A stretch of DNA of 64,000 nucleotides from Psychrobacter proteolyticus (GCF_003350005.1 NZ_QLKS01000001.1:124001-188000); one strand, 5' to 3'; positions 8,954 to 19,127 are shown, counted from the first letter of the stretch. A program made the numbers and translations. Notes: generated from the letters alone by a model not told the origin.

Positions 8954-9053
8954 AAATAACCTAAAGGTGAATAAGGACTGGTTTTGAAACGATAGAGTCC
9001 ACAGGGATGGTTTATCGTTTCGGCGTTGCTAATTGGCAGTTATTAGTTGTTAA

Positions 9054-9947
9054 CTACTTATTATCAGCAAATAGCTTGTCTAGTGTCTGCTCAAACTCAT
9101 GATAGTTCAAGAAATCATAGAGCTCCATGCGAGTCTGCATAGTATCGACGACTTTGTCTTGCGTGCCATCATCTAATAAATGCTGATAAACATTCAATGC
9201 CGCTTTGTTCATAGCGCGGAAGGCAGATAGGGGGTATAGCACCATCTCCACACCCACACTATACAACTGATCAGTGGTATATAGATCTGTTTGACCAAAC
9301 TCTGTCATGTTTGCCAGTACTGGAATATCGAGTACATCAGTGAACTTACGATACATCTCGATATCGGTTAGCGCTTCTGCAAAAATCATATCTGCGCCCG
9401 CTTCTTGAAATGCGACGGCACGTTCAACAGCAGCGTCCAAACCTTCTACTGATAGGGCATCTGTACGAGCCATCACTACAAAGTCAGGGTCAGTTTTTGC
9501 GTCCAATGCCGCCTTCAGACGGTCGACCATCTCTGAGATACTAACGATTTCTTTGTTAGGGCGATGACCACAGCGCTTTTGTGCCACTTGATCTTCGATA
9601 TGTACTGCCGCGACGCCTGCTTTTTCCATCTTTCTGATGGTTTGAGCGATGTTAAATGCGCCACCAAAGCCAGTATCGATATCAACCAATAGCGGTGTGT
9701 CAACAGCGTCGGTAATACGGCGAGCATCTTCTAGTACGTTATCAAGGCTGGTCATACCGAGATCAGGTAAACCAAATGAGGCATTGGCCACGCCAGCACC
9801 AGAGAGGTACAACGCTTGATGACCAACTTGGGTCGCCATCATCGCTGTATAGGCATTGATGGCGCCTGCAATCTGTAATGGTTGGTTATTATCATTTTTT
9901 TGAGTGAGGGCACTGCGAAAGCGCGCGCCTGCTGAAGATGAAGTCAT
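9054..9947 (-). CDS. prpB: 2-methylisocitrate lyase PrpB
   Basis: PrpB (297 residues, normal length) cleaves 2-methylisocitrate to pyruvate and succinate, the last step of the cycle. It has the isocitrate-lyase/PEP-mutase barrel: the Mg-binding [11 protein letters not shown], the active-site loop KRCGHR with catalytic Cys, and VVMARTDAL. The N-terminal [10 protein letters not shown] and QIAGAINAY segments are also typical. It is the first gene of the prp cluster. No PrpR or GntR-type activator, often found divergent to prpB, is present within several kilobases, so the regulator is either the more distant LysR protein or encoded elsewhere. Confidence 0.95.
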   Translation of the reverse strand: MTSSSAGARFRSALTQKNDNNQPLQIAGAINAYTAMMATQVGHQALYLSGAGVANASFGLPDLGMTSLDNVLEDARRITDAVDTPLLVDIDTGFGGAFNIAQTIRKMEKAGVAAVHIEDQVAQKRCGHRPNKEIVSISEMVDRLKAALDAKTDPDFVVMARTDALSVEGLDAAVERAVAFQEAGADMIFAEALTDIEMYRKFTDVLDIPVLANMTEFGQTDLYTTDQLYSVGVEMVLYPLSAFRAMNKAALNVYQHLLDDGTQDKVVDTMQTRMELYDFLNYHEFEQTLDKLFADNK

Positions 9948-10327
9948 ATGATTGTCCTTACATGGAGGGAAAATATTCTAATTGTTGTAGTTGATTATAC
10001 TCAATTATTCATGCCTGAAAAGTTTGGGTTATCAGCTAGTATTTAATTTAAATAATAATTAAATGTAGTATATTTAATAGTATTCATTATTCAAATAGCA
10101 TTATGCAGTTATTGGTAATTTCTTATGATAAGTATTCATATTGCTTAAAATCACAACTTTTAGAATCTTCTATTTTTTACATTTAGTTACAATTACTAAA
10201 AGTGTATTGTCTTATTAGTATAATTACACTCATTAAAAAGCCCCAACAGCTAGGCTATTAGGGCTTATGTTTCGCTTAAATAATTAAATAAGATTGTTAA
10301 GTGCTGAGTCTTATAGTAAGCAAAAGC
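9948..10327. other. AT-rich intergenic region upstream of prpB
   Basis: A 380-base stretch, very AT-rich, that should hold the prpB promoter at its left end and the terminator of the Nramp-like gene at its right end. I see no ORF and no clear operator in the centre. Confidence 0.7.
10235..10266 (-). terminator. Intrinsic terminator of the Nramp-like gene
   Basis: AAGCCC pairs with GGGCTT across a loop of about 17 bases that may fold further; on the minus strand the stem is followed by CTTTTTAA. It lies about 60 bases after the transporter stop. Confidence 0.65.
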
Positions 10328-11614
10328 TTAAGAAAATAGACCTGCCATATTGGCCAAGAACAATAACGCGAAGCCTGCTAAGAATATCAAGCCTGCGATA
10401 GACAGGGCGTTCATACCTGCTGACAGTTTCTTATGCTTTTTAACCAATGAGTAGTTTAACCAACCAAAAATAGGCGCAGAAACGAACGCCGATATCATGG
10501 CAAACTTAAGCATAGCGCCTAGTTGTCCTGTGAAGAAAGTGATAATCACTAGACCACCACCGATGGCATAGGTCGTCCAAAAAGCGATCTGCTTTTTATT
10601 GATTTCGCTTTCACCTTTTAGCAGGCGCCAGCATTCAGCATTAGCACGTCCATAGCCATCAGCACAGGTGATGGTCGTGCCAAACATACACATAAAGGCG
10701 ACGAAAGCGACCAGCAATCTCGACCATTCACCAATGGTTGCGGTATACATATTGATCAACTGGTTGATATAAGCACCGCCAACCAATTCAATCTCTTGTC
10801 CTGATCCGTACTGGACAAACACACCTAACGATAAGAAGAACAATGCTAATATCGCTGAAACTGCATAGCCAACATTAAAATCTAACAAGCCTTGACTATG
10901 CGTGGTGTGATCTGCTTTGACTTTGGCAGAGGTCCACATAGAGGTAATCGCTGCAAACTCTAGCGGTGCTGGCATCCAACCCATGAGTGCTACGATGAAG
11001 CCTAACGTGGCTAAATTCCAAGGAGAGGCCGCCACAAAATCTACTGCCATAACGGTTGGCTTGCCAGCAGCAATGATAACTGCAGCAACAGTAGCCGTGG
11101 TAAGCGCAATCATAATCCACTTAGTCACACCATCGAGCAACTTATAATGCCCTGCAATCAAAAAGAACCAAGAGACCGCGACGATAATGAGAGATAACGC
11201 CATTGTCGACAGACCAAGTGAGGCTGGCAACATAAAGCCCAAAATTACGGCCGCAATAAGTGAAACCGCACCCGTACTAATAACCGCTGACAAGATAGAA
11301 AGAATAAAATATACCCAAAGGTATACCTTTGAGCGTTTGGCATAGCCTGCAATCAAACTCTCGCCAGTATCGTAGACGTAGTCAGTTGCAAAGCGAAAAA
11401 ACGGATACTTAAACACGTTGGCCAATACAATCATAATGGCCAATTGCCAGCCATAGATAGCGCCGGCCTGTGTTGACGAAATCAAATGCGAACCACCAAT
11501 GGCAGCAGTCGCCATCAAAATGCCTGGGCCAAAGATGCGCCAGCTAAAGCCCTCTTGTTGCGAGGCAACGCTATCGTTAGGGGCACTTGGGTTGTTGAGT
11601 TGTTGTGTGGACAT
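10328..11614 (-). CDS. Nramp-related membrane transporter
   Basis: A 428-residue inner-membrane protein with about eleven hydrophobic segments. The opening FGPGILMATAAIGGSHL...TQAGAIYGW aligns with transmembrane helix 1 of Nramp (SLC11) transporters, which carry Mn or Fe with protons. The metal-binding DPGN of that helix is replaced here by GGSH, and the methionine motif MPH of helix 6 is also not visible (PAPLEF stands in its place). This places it in an Nramp-related clade whose cargo may not be Mn or Fe. The ATG at 11614 has CGAGGT six bases upstream, so the longer frame from 11650 is rejected. LysR lies upstream on the same strand. Confidence 0.8.
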   Translation of the reverse strand: MSTQQLNNPSAPNDSVASQQEGFSWRIFGPGILMATAAIGGSHLISSTQAGAIYGWQLAIMIVLANVFKYPFFRFATDYVYDTGESLIAGYAKRSKVYLWVYFILSILSAVISTGAVSLIAAVILGFMLPASLGLSTMALSLIIVAVSWFFLIAGHYKLLDGVTKWIMIALTTATVAAVIIAAGKPTVMAVDFVAASPWNLATLGFIVALMGWMPAPLEFAAITSMWTSAKVKADHTTHSQGLLDFNVGYAVSAILALFFLSLGVFVQYGSGQEIELVGGAYINQLINMYTATIGEWSRLLVAFVAFMCMFGTTITCADGYGRANAECWRLLKGESEINKKQIAFWTTYAIGGGLVIITFFTGQLGAMLKFAMISAFVSAPIFGWLNYSLVKKHKKLSAGMNALSIAGLIFLAGFALLFLANMAGLFS

Positions 11615-11898
11615 GAATACCTCGAAATGGTTAAAACAGCAAATTATCACTTACCTGTGTCAGCTTGCCAATGATCATGAAAGAACGTCCTATAAATCGT
11701 CTAAATATAAAACGATTTACATCGTATCGACTTTATCACACCAACACTGTCTAGGAGAATGATTATTCTAGTTATTATTACTATTTGTTTGCATTGCTAT
11801 TCTTGTTAGTTAGCATACTTATAAAATAATATCAATATTTAAAATGAATTATTTTTGGCGGTTCTTTATAACACAATATTCATCGGATATCTGCCCAT

Positions 11899-12924
11899 TT
11901 AGGCCTGTGACACAAAATTTTGCTGCCGATAAGTAATGCCGCGCTGTTCGTAGACGTGATAAATGGCTGTGAGCAAGTCAGGTATTTTTGGGTGTACGAA
12001 GTCTTTGAGGGTATGCAAATAAATAGGGGAGGTGACATTTTCATGAACCAAACGTTGGTAGCTGATCTGTTCCGTACGTACGGTTTGCAAGCTGGCAGGC
12101 ACCAATGTAATACCTTCGCCTGCCGCGACCAGTCCCAATGCTACCTGCAAATCGCTGACTGTCGTAGTCATAAAAGGTGAGATGCCATACTGCGCAAATA
12201 GATGTAGTAAAGGCTCAGTAATAGGCTCGCTAGGTGCTGCTTCATGAGTAGCAGCACGGTTGATTCTATTTGTAGATAGCTTGTCACTCACTTGGGTCAT
12301 TGCCTCTGTCGTCACCGTGGACGATACTGGCAAATGTGTTTGATGGTATAAAATTAAGCGATTGTTCGCTAGGTCTATCAAGCGCTGCTTACGTACATTG
12401 GCAAGCGGATGTGATTTTGGCAATGCCACCACGTAGCGCTCATGACGTAGCAGGATTTGCTGAATCCATGGGTCTTGATGGGAAAATCGGCCAAAGCCAA
12501 TATCAATCTCACCAGACTTGAGGGCATCCATTTGTTGGTATGAGCTAATGTCTTTTAAATTAACGTCGATATCAGGGCTAGACTGTTTAAGCGTGGCAAT
12601 AATTTCAGGCAGCAGGCCATATAGCACTGAGGGCACAAAACCTATATTTAAAACGCTGCTAGGTGCTGATAGACGCTGGGTCATACTGGTCACCGTATCA
12701 ATCTCGGTCAATATGGTGCTTATTTTATCGTAGAAAAAACTGCCCGCTTCAGTCAGATGTAGTGGTCTGTGGTAGCGATCAATAAGCACCACGCCCATGT
12801 CAGTCTCTAACTGTTTTAGCAAGCGACTCAGGCTCGGCTGTGACAGTCCTGTCTTAGTGGCGGCAGCGCTAAAGCTGCGCAAGTCTGCAATAGCAATGAA
12901 CGCGTTAAGCTGTCTTAAATCCAT
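11899..12924 (-). CDS. LysR-family transcriptional regulator
   Basis: A 341-residue LysR-type regulator: an N-terminal winged helix-turn-helix (MDLRQLNAFIAIADLRSF, then LSQPSLSRLLKQLE) followed by a periplasmic-binding-protein-like effector domain (VLNIGFVPSVLYGLLPEI, GFGRFSHQDPW). It is longer than the usual 300 residues because of an inserted segment around residues 210-235. The family binds a small-molecule effector and normally controls a divergent or neighbouring gene. The nearest same-strand target is the Nramp-like transporter 285 bases downstream; the divergent gene upstream is the membrane protein at 13151. Neither link is proven. Confidence 0.9.
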   Translation of the reverse strand: MDLRQLNAFIAIADLRSFSAAATKTGLSQPSLSRLLKQLETDMGVVLIDRYHRPLHLTEAGSFFYDKISTILTEIDTVTSMTQRLSAPSSVLNIGFVPSVLYGLLPEIIATLKQSSPDIDVNLKDISSYQQMDALKSGEIDIGFGRFSHQDPWIQQILLRHERYVVALPKSHPLANVRKQRLIDLANNRLILYHQTHLPVSSTVTTEAMTQVSDKLSTNRINRAATHEAAPSEPITEPLLHLFAQYGISPFMTTTVSDLQVALGLVAAGEGITLVPASLQTVRTEQISYQRLVHENVTSPIYLHTLKDFVHPKIPDLLTAIYHVYEQRGITYRQQNFVSQA

Positions 12925-13150
12925 ATGAATAAACCTGTTATGGCACGCAGAATATTTTTAATGTTGATTCATTTTATTATTCATACAATTTGCACAAATA
13001 TTAGCACTATCGAATAAATTACGCTTGAAGATAGGGATGTGAGCAACTATATTGGTGGCTAATAAAGTAGTTACACTCTAACGAAATAGTCATAACTGCG
13101 TTTTAGCAGTCATTTAATGCCGGTAGGATAGACCGGCTTGGTATCATTCT

Positions 13151-14086
13151 ATGAGCGACGATAAGAAAGACAGTGGCACTGATTTTGAAAAAGAGTTAGC
13201 CAAAATAGTGAATAAAAAGTCGCACAAACGTTCTAGCAATAATATCTATGAACGTTTTATCGATCGCGTGCACAGTTCTAAAGGTGCTAAGCAGAATAAC
13301 GCAGTAGCTGATCCAATGCTACTGGACAGTACAAATGAAAACGTAGCAGAGCGACTGCCATTTAAAGATGAAAGCAGCGCTCAAGAGCAAACGTTAGAGT
13401 TACTAGAGAACATAACGACAAATGCCACCTTTGATTTTTCAAACCAAAACCCCGCAACAAGAAATGATACATCCAATACAAAAGATGCTACTAGTAAAGA
13501 TGATATCGACAATGTTTTATTTGATAACTATCCAGATGACCAACACTTAGCGGATAGTGACGAAGAAAAATCGTTATCTGCTACTGACCAAGCGACTTAT
13601 ACGCCTAGCATACTTAGAGATAATGATTTTGATACTCAGATTGTATCAACAGAACCGAACGATGAAGAAGTAACAAAAACAAAGACTACGGTGAAAAGCA
13701 GTAAGCAGCCCATCATCCTTGGTATGGTTTTTGGATCATTATTGATCGCTGCGATTGTATTCATGCTTATTTTTACAGGGATTTTATCAACTTCTACGTC
13801 TGATGACGAGAGTAACAACCGCGGTTCAGAGACTAAAATTGCCACAGACAGCTTGCCAGTTGTTAGCGCTGAGCCAATCGCTACCAACGATGACAATCAG
13901 CTAGCTGCTGATACCAATGATAGTGACACACCATTAGAATCAGCAACACAGGATGCCCCAAACAACGGAAAAGGAACGCCAGCAGAAGAGCCTATAGAGC
14001 TTACTTCAGAGACTGAATCAGCCATTACCTATGAGGACTTTAGGCAAGAATCACAGACCACACTGTATCGAGAAGCAAGTGATTAG
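13151..14086 (+). CDS. Single-pass membrane protein with C-terminal DFxxE motif
   Basis: A 311-residue protein I cannot assign to a family. Residues 1-186 are hydrophilic, acidic and low in complexity, starting with a lysine-rich patch (KIVNKKSHKRSS). One strong transmembrane helix spans about residues 187-211 (ILGMVFGSLLIAAIVFML). The following Asp/Thr/Ser-rich stretch probably lies in the periplasm and ends in YEDFRQESQTTLYREAS. The same motif appears twice in the next protein (14248), which has the same topology, so the two look like a duplicated pair. The motif is also the last element of the protein, suggesting a docking peptide. ATG at 13151 has only a weak ribosome site. Confidence 0.75.
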   Translation: MSDDKKDSGTDFEKELAKIVNKKSHKRSSNNIYERFIDRVHSSKGAKQNNAVADPMLLDSTNENVAERLPFKDESSAQEQTLELLENITTNATFDFSNQNPATRNDTSNTKDATSKDDIDNVLFDNYPDDQHLADSDEEKSLSATDQATYTPSILRDNDFDTQIVSTEPNDEEVTKTKTTVKSSKQPIILGMVFGSLLIAAIVFMLIFTGILSTSTSDDESNNRGSETKIATDSLPVVSAEPIATNDDNQLAADTNDSDTPLESATQDAPNNGKGTPAEEPIELTSETESAITYEDFRQESQTTLYREASD

Positions 14087-14247
14087 AATGGTTAGGTTGA
14101 GACTTATTTTAGGCAGTTAGATAACCGTTATCAAACTATTCGAGACGCTCACACCATAATATGTTGCAATACAACAGATAATTCGTATCATTATGTAAAG
14201 TAGACGGTTATGTACCGTTGATGATATGAATTATATGGTACGTAACT

Positions 14248-14700
14248 ATGAATGAATCAGAAAATGTTAATAATAATATTGAGTCAAAAAGTATTAGACC
14301 ACGCAGTCTTATCTTCGCTATCATCAGTGTAATCTTTATTGTCCTAATAACTACTTTCTATATTTCTAACCGTATTTCTTCAACGCTATCTCAAGCGTCG
14401 CCTACTAATAATGGTTTAACAGTGAGCAATATTACTAAAGAGGCTAATGCTAATCAGACTGTACAGCAGCATTTGGATGGTCAAAATCAGCCTAGCAAAC
14501 CTATAGTTACTGATAATCATAAAAATGACACTGTCATTAGCTATCATGATTTTAAACAAGAGGCACAGAGTGTGCTATTCCATGAGGAAGAAAAGATTAT
14601 ACAAGCTAAGTACAGTGCACCTGGTATGACGTCTGCTGTCAGCGCTGAGGACTTTAGAATAGAAGCACATAAAACCTTATATCGTGCATCCAGATATTAG
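14248..14700 (+). CDS. Small membrane protein with two DFxxE motifs
   Basis: A 150-residue protein of unknown function. A short cytoplasmic head is followed by one transmembrane helix at about residues 21-40 (IFAIISVIFIVLITTFYI), then a disordered Asn/Thr-rich linker and two copies of a short motif: SYHDFKQEAQSVLF around Asp101 and SAEDFRIEAHKTLY around Asp135. The consensus (S/T)-x-x-D-F-(R/K)-x-E-(A/S)-(Q/H)-x-(T/V)-L-(Y/F) matches the end of the protein encoded just upstream. The gap of 161 bases and shared direction allow one transcript, which would end at the strong terminator at 14761. Function cannot be inferred beyond a paralogous pair of envelope proteins. Confidence 0.72.
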   Translation: MNESENVNNNIESKSIRPRSLIFAIISVIFIVLITTFYISNRISSTLSQASPTNNGLTVSNITKEANANQTVQQHLDGQNQPSKPIVTDNHKNDTVISYHDFKQEAQSVLFHEEEKIIQAKYSAPGMTSAVSAEDFRIEAHKTLYRASRY

Positions 14701-14760
14701 AACCGCTATTAGCACTATAAAATTATATTGATAGGTATACGTTAGTAATTAAATAACATC

Positions 14761-14798
14761 AAGCCCCATTTCTCTAAACATAAGAGAAATGGGGCTTT
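14761..14798. terminator. Bidirectional terminator
   Basis: Perfect 15-base arms (AAGCCCCATTTCTCT and its complement) around a seven-base loop, with CTTTT after the stem on the plus strand. It lies between convergent genes and can end transcripts from both. Confidence 0.9.
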
Positions 14799-14922
14799 TG
14801 CGTGAGGTCAGTGCTCCAGGCTTTGTTGTATGTCATCTGTTGCACTCAACACTACATCCATGAAAGCGACAACCGTTGCACTTTCTATTTTTATCACAGC
14901 ATCAGCTAGCTTGCGGATCATT

Positions 14923-16089
14923 TTAAGCCAGCTGCTTTTTGATGGTTCGTAAACGGCTTTTAAATTCTGAGCGGTCAACATAACAGCCTTTGAGACGACG
15001 CTCACCGATATTTTCATCAAATGCGTTACGCCCATGCAGGATTCGGCGGTTATCAAAAACCACCATTTGACCCGCTGCTAATTTTAATTCAATTTTATAG
15101 CGACTGTCTTTTAATTGAGCCATCAGCTCTCGATAAGCAAGGTAGTAGTCGTACATAACGTCACTTGGCAAATCAAAAACATCTGCAAGATGCGCGTTGT
15201 ATTTAATTTCGACAATATTGCCAAAGTTGTCTAGATTGATGACGGGGTGGTGCTCACGGATATCATGGGCAGTGTCATGAAAACGAAAGGGGATGGCATA
15301 TTCGGCAAGCAAGCGAAAATACTCAGGCTGCTCTTCTCTTAACCCTTCTAACACCCTTAGTCCATCTACGAAAGTAGATTCGCCGCCTATACTTTCATTA
15401 CTCAAAAAATGCAAGAATTGATAGCCTGGAGGTAACTCCTGATTTGGCAAGTCGGTATGCAAAGGTAATGAGAGAGAGGTATAAGCCAAATTGATCGGCG
15501 ACTTCTCTGATATGACATCAAAGGTCATGCCAAAATTAGTCTGCCGTAAATAATCAACTCGCATGGCGGTCTGTACACCAGCGTCAGAGTCATCTGGCAT
15601 ATTATTAATAATGGTAAGCCCATATTTATCCAGCGCACTCATCCACTCATATAAAGCGCTGTCACTGGTCATGATGCTCTGCTGGTCATACATCGGAATG
15701 TGGTCAATAAACGTGCCATCCCAACTTTCATAAGGACTGCTATGATCCTTGGCCAATGCACTAGAATACCCAAACTCACGTAACCAACTCTGATCAAAGT
15801 GGCTGATATGCGCTTGTTCTGACCATTCAATCGTTAGCGTTGTATCATCAAAAGAGACAGAGAGTGGATGGATATCTTTTGAGACACTCAGCAAATCAAA
15901 GCTACGCTCGCCAGTGTGCGGATGAAAAGCCGATGGGCAGTTATCACGCAGCCAGATATAGTGGTACGTACTGCCGACACCATCATTCCAGCGTATTTGA
16001 ATGGCGTGGTCAATGAGCGCAACGGATTCTATTTGGTAGTCATTTTTTACTAATACGTCTAGAAATGGTGTTGATTGAGGCGTTTCCAT
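14923..16089 (-). CDS. Gamma-butyrobetaine-hydroxylase-like dioxygenase
   Basis: A 388-residue Fe(II)/2-oxoglutarate oxygenase of the TauD/BBOX group. The N-terminal domain has the IRWNDG and YHYIWLRDNCPSA signatures of the gamma-butyrobetaine hydroxylase N-terminal fold. The catalytic barrel carries the HxD pair in LPLHTDLPNQ (His211, Asp213), the distal His352 in RRILHGRNAF, and the 2-oxoglutarate arginine in ENIGERRLKG. The family hydroxylates gamma-butyrobetaine to carnitine or acts on related betaines. No carnitine or betaine transport genes are adjacent, so the substrate is uncertain. It is transcribed alone, towards the strong terminator at 14761. Confidence 0.82.
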   Translation of the reverse strand: METPQSTPFLDVLVKNDYQIESVALIDHAIQIRWNDGVGSTYHYIWLRDNCPSAFHPHTGERSFDLLSVSKDIHPLSVSFDDTTLTIEWSEQAHISHFDQSWLREFGYSSALAKDHSSPYESWDGTFIDHIPMYDQQSIMTSDSALYEWMSALDKYGLTIINNMPDDSDAGVQTAMRVDYLRQTNFGMTFDVISEKSPINLAYTSLSLPLHTDLPNQELPPGYQFLHFLSNESIGGESTFVDGLRVLEGLREEQPEYFRLLAEYAIPFRFHDTAHDIREHHPVINLDNFGNIVEIKYNAHLADVFDLPSDVMYDYYLAYRELMAQLKDSRYKIELKLAAGQMVVFDNRRILHGRNAFDENIGERRLKGCYVDRSEFKSRLRTIKKQLA

Positions 16090-16251
16090 TGGAGCAGACC
16101 CTACATATAGATGAATTAAAAATATATTTTACGGTATCTTGTTCGGATCGGTTATTCAAACAATGAATTACGAATCACCTAATAGGTAATATCAATCAAT
16201 GCAGTACTAAATTGTGATTTGGATTTAGTGTGCTATTTTTTGAAGGGTTTT

Positions 16252-16284
16252 AAAAAATTTGAGGCTCCGTGAACGAAACCTCAA
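16252..16284 (-). terminator. Intrinsic terminator of ppc
   Basis: On the minus strand, TTGAGGTTTCG pairs with CGGAGCCTCAA (two G-U pairs) around a TTCA loop, followed by ATTTTTT. It lies 63 bases after the ppc stop. Confidence 0.8.
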
Positions 16285-16346
16285 TATTTAGCGACAATTA
16301 ATAGGAGCGTTCTGTTTATCTGAAGGCTAATTATCGAAAAGCTACC

Positions 16347-19127
16347 CTAACCAGTATTACGTAACCCTGCAGCCAGCGCATTGATACTACGGATCAATGG
16401 ATCTTCTACATTAAGGTCGCCATGTGCCAAATCGTTCGGGGTGTCCTGTTGTCTAGCACGCTTCAACAGCTCAATCTGGATATAGTTAATCGGGTCTAGA
16501 TAAGCGTCGCGCCATTGCAGAGATGAGGCAAGGTTTTGCTGATTGGATAATAAAGAGTCTTGCTCAAGCAGAGAGTTTAATCCTGAATTGGTCAGCGTAT
16601 ATTCATCGGTGACCGCTGTCATGATTTTTTCGCGTAACGGCTCATCATCACACAGTTGACTATAGGCCTCGGCAATATTCATATTGGCTTTGGTAAAAGC
16701 CATCTCGATATTACTGATAAACACGCTAAAGAAAGGCCAGTGTTTGTTCATCTCTTTCATCAATGCTTCGTCTTTTTTGACGCTATCTAGCGCACTACCA
16801 ACGCCATACCAAGCAGGTAGGGTAAAGCGTGCCAATGACCAGCCAAATACCCAAGGAATCGCTCGCAAGGTAGTCTTACTTGGTAGGCCTTTTTTACGAT
16901 GGGCAGGACGTGAGCCAATGTTTAATAAAGAGATTTCTTGTACTGGGGTGACCTCAGAGTAGAATTTATAAAACCCTTCGGTATGATCGGTTAGCTCGCG
17001 ATAGCGTTGTTCACCTGCATCCGCTAAGCGTGCAAACAGCGCTTCATACTCTGGCAACTCAGTCGGTTGTACAACAAACCTTGTCGAGCAGGCTTTTAGT
17101 GTACCCGTGATCGCCATGGTCAGCTCAAACACAGCGGTATCCGTATTGGCATACTTAGCATAAAGTACTTCGCCTTGTTCGGTCACTTTAATCTGACCAT
17201 GTAACGTACCAGCTGGCTGTGCCGCAATGGCTTTGTGCGTTGATCCGCCACCACGGCTCACAGATCCGCCACGACCATGGAATAATCGCGTTTTGATACC
17301 ATATTGCTCAGCAATGTTATTAATGGTTTGCTGTGCACTATAAAGCTGCCATGCAGAGGTGATAATGCCGCCGTCTTTTGATGAGTCTGAATAACCCAGC
17401 ATAATCTCTTGCGTGTTATCCGTGTTCCGTAGCAGTCCACGATACAGTGGATTATCTAATACGGCAGGCAAGATTTTATCGATATTTTTGAGATCTTCGA
17501 TGGTTTCAAACAATGGTGCAACTGGCAAATCAGCAGACAACTGACCTTCGTCATCAATTCTGCATAAGCCTGCAAACCGCATGAACAGCAATACTTCTAG
17601 TAGCTGGCTAGCATTATTGGTCATCGAGATCACATAGCTACCAAAAGTAGCCTGTCCCACCAGTTTGCGTAGAGTAGCGACCGAATTCATCAGTGACAAT
17701 TGTTCACGCGTTTTGTCTGTCAGGTTATCAGTATAGATAAGCGGCGTGCCTGGTTTTTCTAGCAAGCGCGTCAACCATTCTTGACGTTCGGTTTCGCTTA
17801 ACGTCTGATAATCAGGCAGGTTGGAGGCACTAGCAAAGATATCTGCAATCACTTCGCCATGGTATGACGACTCTTGACGGATATCGAGCGCCGCCAAATG
17901 AAAGCCGCAAGTTTTGACCAAACGAATGACATCTAGCAGTAATCCTTCTGCGTGTGCCGTATCGTGTGTATTGACACTTTGACGGATAATGCGCAGGTCT
18001 TCTAGTAATTCTTCTGGATTGGCATAGGCATCTTTTTCAGCTTCGACATCCGTGCCTTTGCTTTGAATGCGGCGATTGGTGGCTTTAACTTTAGTCAGAA
18101 TGATAGAGAGCAGGCGACGATAAGGCTCATTGCCATAGTCATCGAGGTTATAGTCAAACACACGCTGATCGAGCTCATCATAACTTTTGATTTTGGTATA
18201 GACGTCAGGTGAAACGGTGACAATGGTGTCACTATGAATCAGCTGTCGACGCAGTTTTTTGAGTAGTACTTGATAGTGACGCAGCACGGTATCCGCATGC
18301 ATCAATACGGCAAGTTCTGTGGTCTCAAAAGTCACAAAAGGATTGCCATCTCTATCGCCACCAATCCATGAACCAAAGCTCATAAAGGCAGGCAGTGGAT
18401 AGTCTGTAAGCTCCGGATAGATATCGACAATGGCTTTTTTGATATTACGATATACTTTAGGAATGGCATTGAATAAACTGGCGTTAAAATAATGCAGACC
18501 GTTATTAATCTCGTCATATACCAATGGCTTACGGGTGCGTACTTCATCAGAAGACCATAATAGATCAATCGTTTGCGCAGTTTGCTCTTTGGCTTGCTCG
18601 TAGGCAAAGCTGTTTTCAGAGACGTTATTTAAAGCATCACTATGTGTGAATAGACTTTGTAAAATATTCATCGTGGTACGGCGACGTGCTTCGGTAGGAT
18701 GCGCCGTAAATACAGGTGTAAACTTTAGCTGATCAATCAACTCTTGCATTTGAACAGGCTCGATATTGCGCTCACGACACTCAAGCAAGGTACGACGAAA
18801 TGACCCTTCCCAGCTTTGCTCAGACTGCATACGCTGCGCATGACGCTGCTCACGCAAATAATTCTCTTCGCTTAGATTGGCTAGGAAAAAATAGATAGAA
18901 AAGCCGCGTATGACGTTTTTTAAGGTTTGATTATCCAAAGAAGCAATAAAATCGATAAGCTGCTGTTTATGCGCCTCATTCGGCTCACGGCGCTGTTGAA
19001 TAAAGCCTTTGCGCAGCGTCTCAATCGTATCTAGCGTCTGCTCACCAGATTGGCGAGAAATAGCATCGCCTAATAATGAACCCAACAAGCTGGTGCGTTT
19101 ACGTAGTACGTTGTTATCTAGTGCCAT
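16347..19127 (-). CDS. ppc: Phosphoenolpyruvate carboxylase
   Basis: PEP carboxylase (926 residues from this start) adds bicarbonate to phosphoenolpyruvate to make oxaloacetate, refilling the TCA cycle. The two catalytic signatures are present: FTAHPTEARRRT with the active-site His near residue 143, and the glycine-rich HGRGGSVSRGGGSTHKAI loop. The C-terminus ends in RNTG, the conserved tail that closes the aspartate-inhibition site. I chose ATG at 19127 because AGGAAGG lies six bases upstream; the frame can be extended to 19145 without support. It is monocistronic. It would supply oxaloacetate for PrpC, but this is a general metabolic link. Confidence 0.96.
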   Translation of the reverse strand: MALDNNVLRKRTSLLGSLLGDAISRQSGEQTLDTIETLRKGFIQQRREPNEAHKQQLIDFIASLDNQTLKNVIRGFSIYFFLANLSEENYLREQRHAQRMQSEQSWEGSFRRTLLECRERNIEPVQMQELIDQLKFTPVFTAHPTEARRRTTMNILQSLFTHSDALNNVSENSFAYEQAKEQTAQTIDLLWSSDEVRTRKPLVYDEINNGLHYFNASLFNAIPKVYRNIKKAIVDIYPELTDYPLPAFMSFGSWIGGDRDGNPFVTFETTELAVLMHADTVLRHYQVLLKKLRRQLIHSDTIVTVSPDVYTKIKSYDELDQRVFDYNLDDYGNEPYRRLLSIILTKVKATNRRIQSKGTDVEAEKDAYANPEELLEDLRIIRQSVNTHDTAHAEGLLLDVIRLVKTCGFHLAALDIRQESSYHGEVIADIFASASNLPDYQTLSETERQEWLTRLLEKPGTPLIYTDNLTDKTREQLSLMNSVATLRKLVGQATFGSYVISMTNNASQLLEVLLFMRFAGLCRIDDEGQLSADLPVAPLFETIEDLKNIDKILPAVLDNPLYRGLLRNTDNTQEIMLGYSDSSKDGGIITSAWQLYSAQQTINNIAEQYGIKTRLFHGRGGSVSRGGGSTHKAIAAQPAGTLHGQIKVTEQGEVLYAKYANTDTAVFELTMAITGTLKACSTRFVVQPTELPEYEALFARLADAGEQRYRELTDHTEGFYKFYSEVTPVQEISLLNIGSRPAHRKKGLPSKTTLRAIPWVFGWSLARFTLPAWYGVGSALDSVKKDEALMKEMNKHWPFFSVFISNIEMAFTKANMNIAEAYSQLCDDEPLREKIMTAVTDEYTLTNSGLNSLLEQDSLLSNQQNLASSLQWRDAYLDPINYIQIELLKRARQQDTPNDLAHGDLNVEDPLIRSINALAAGLRNTG

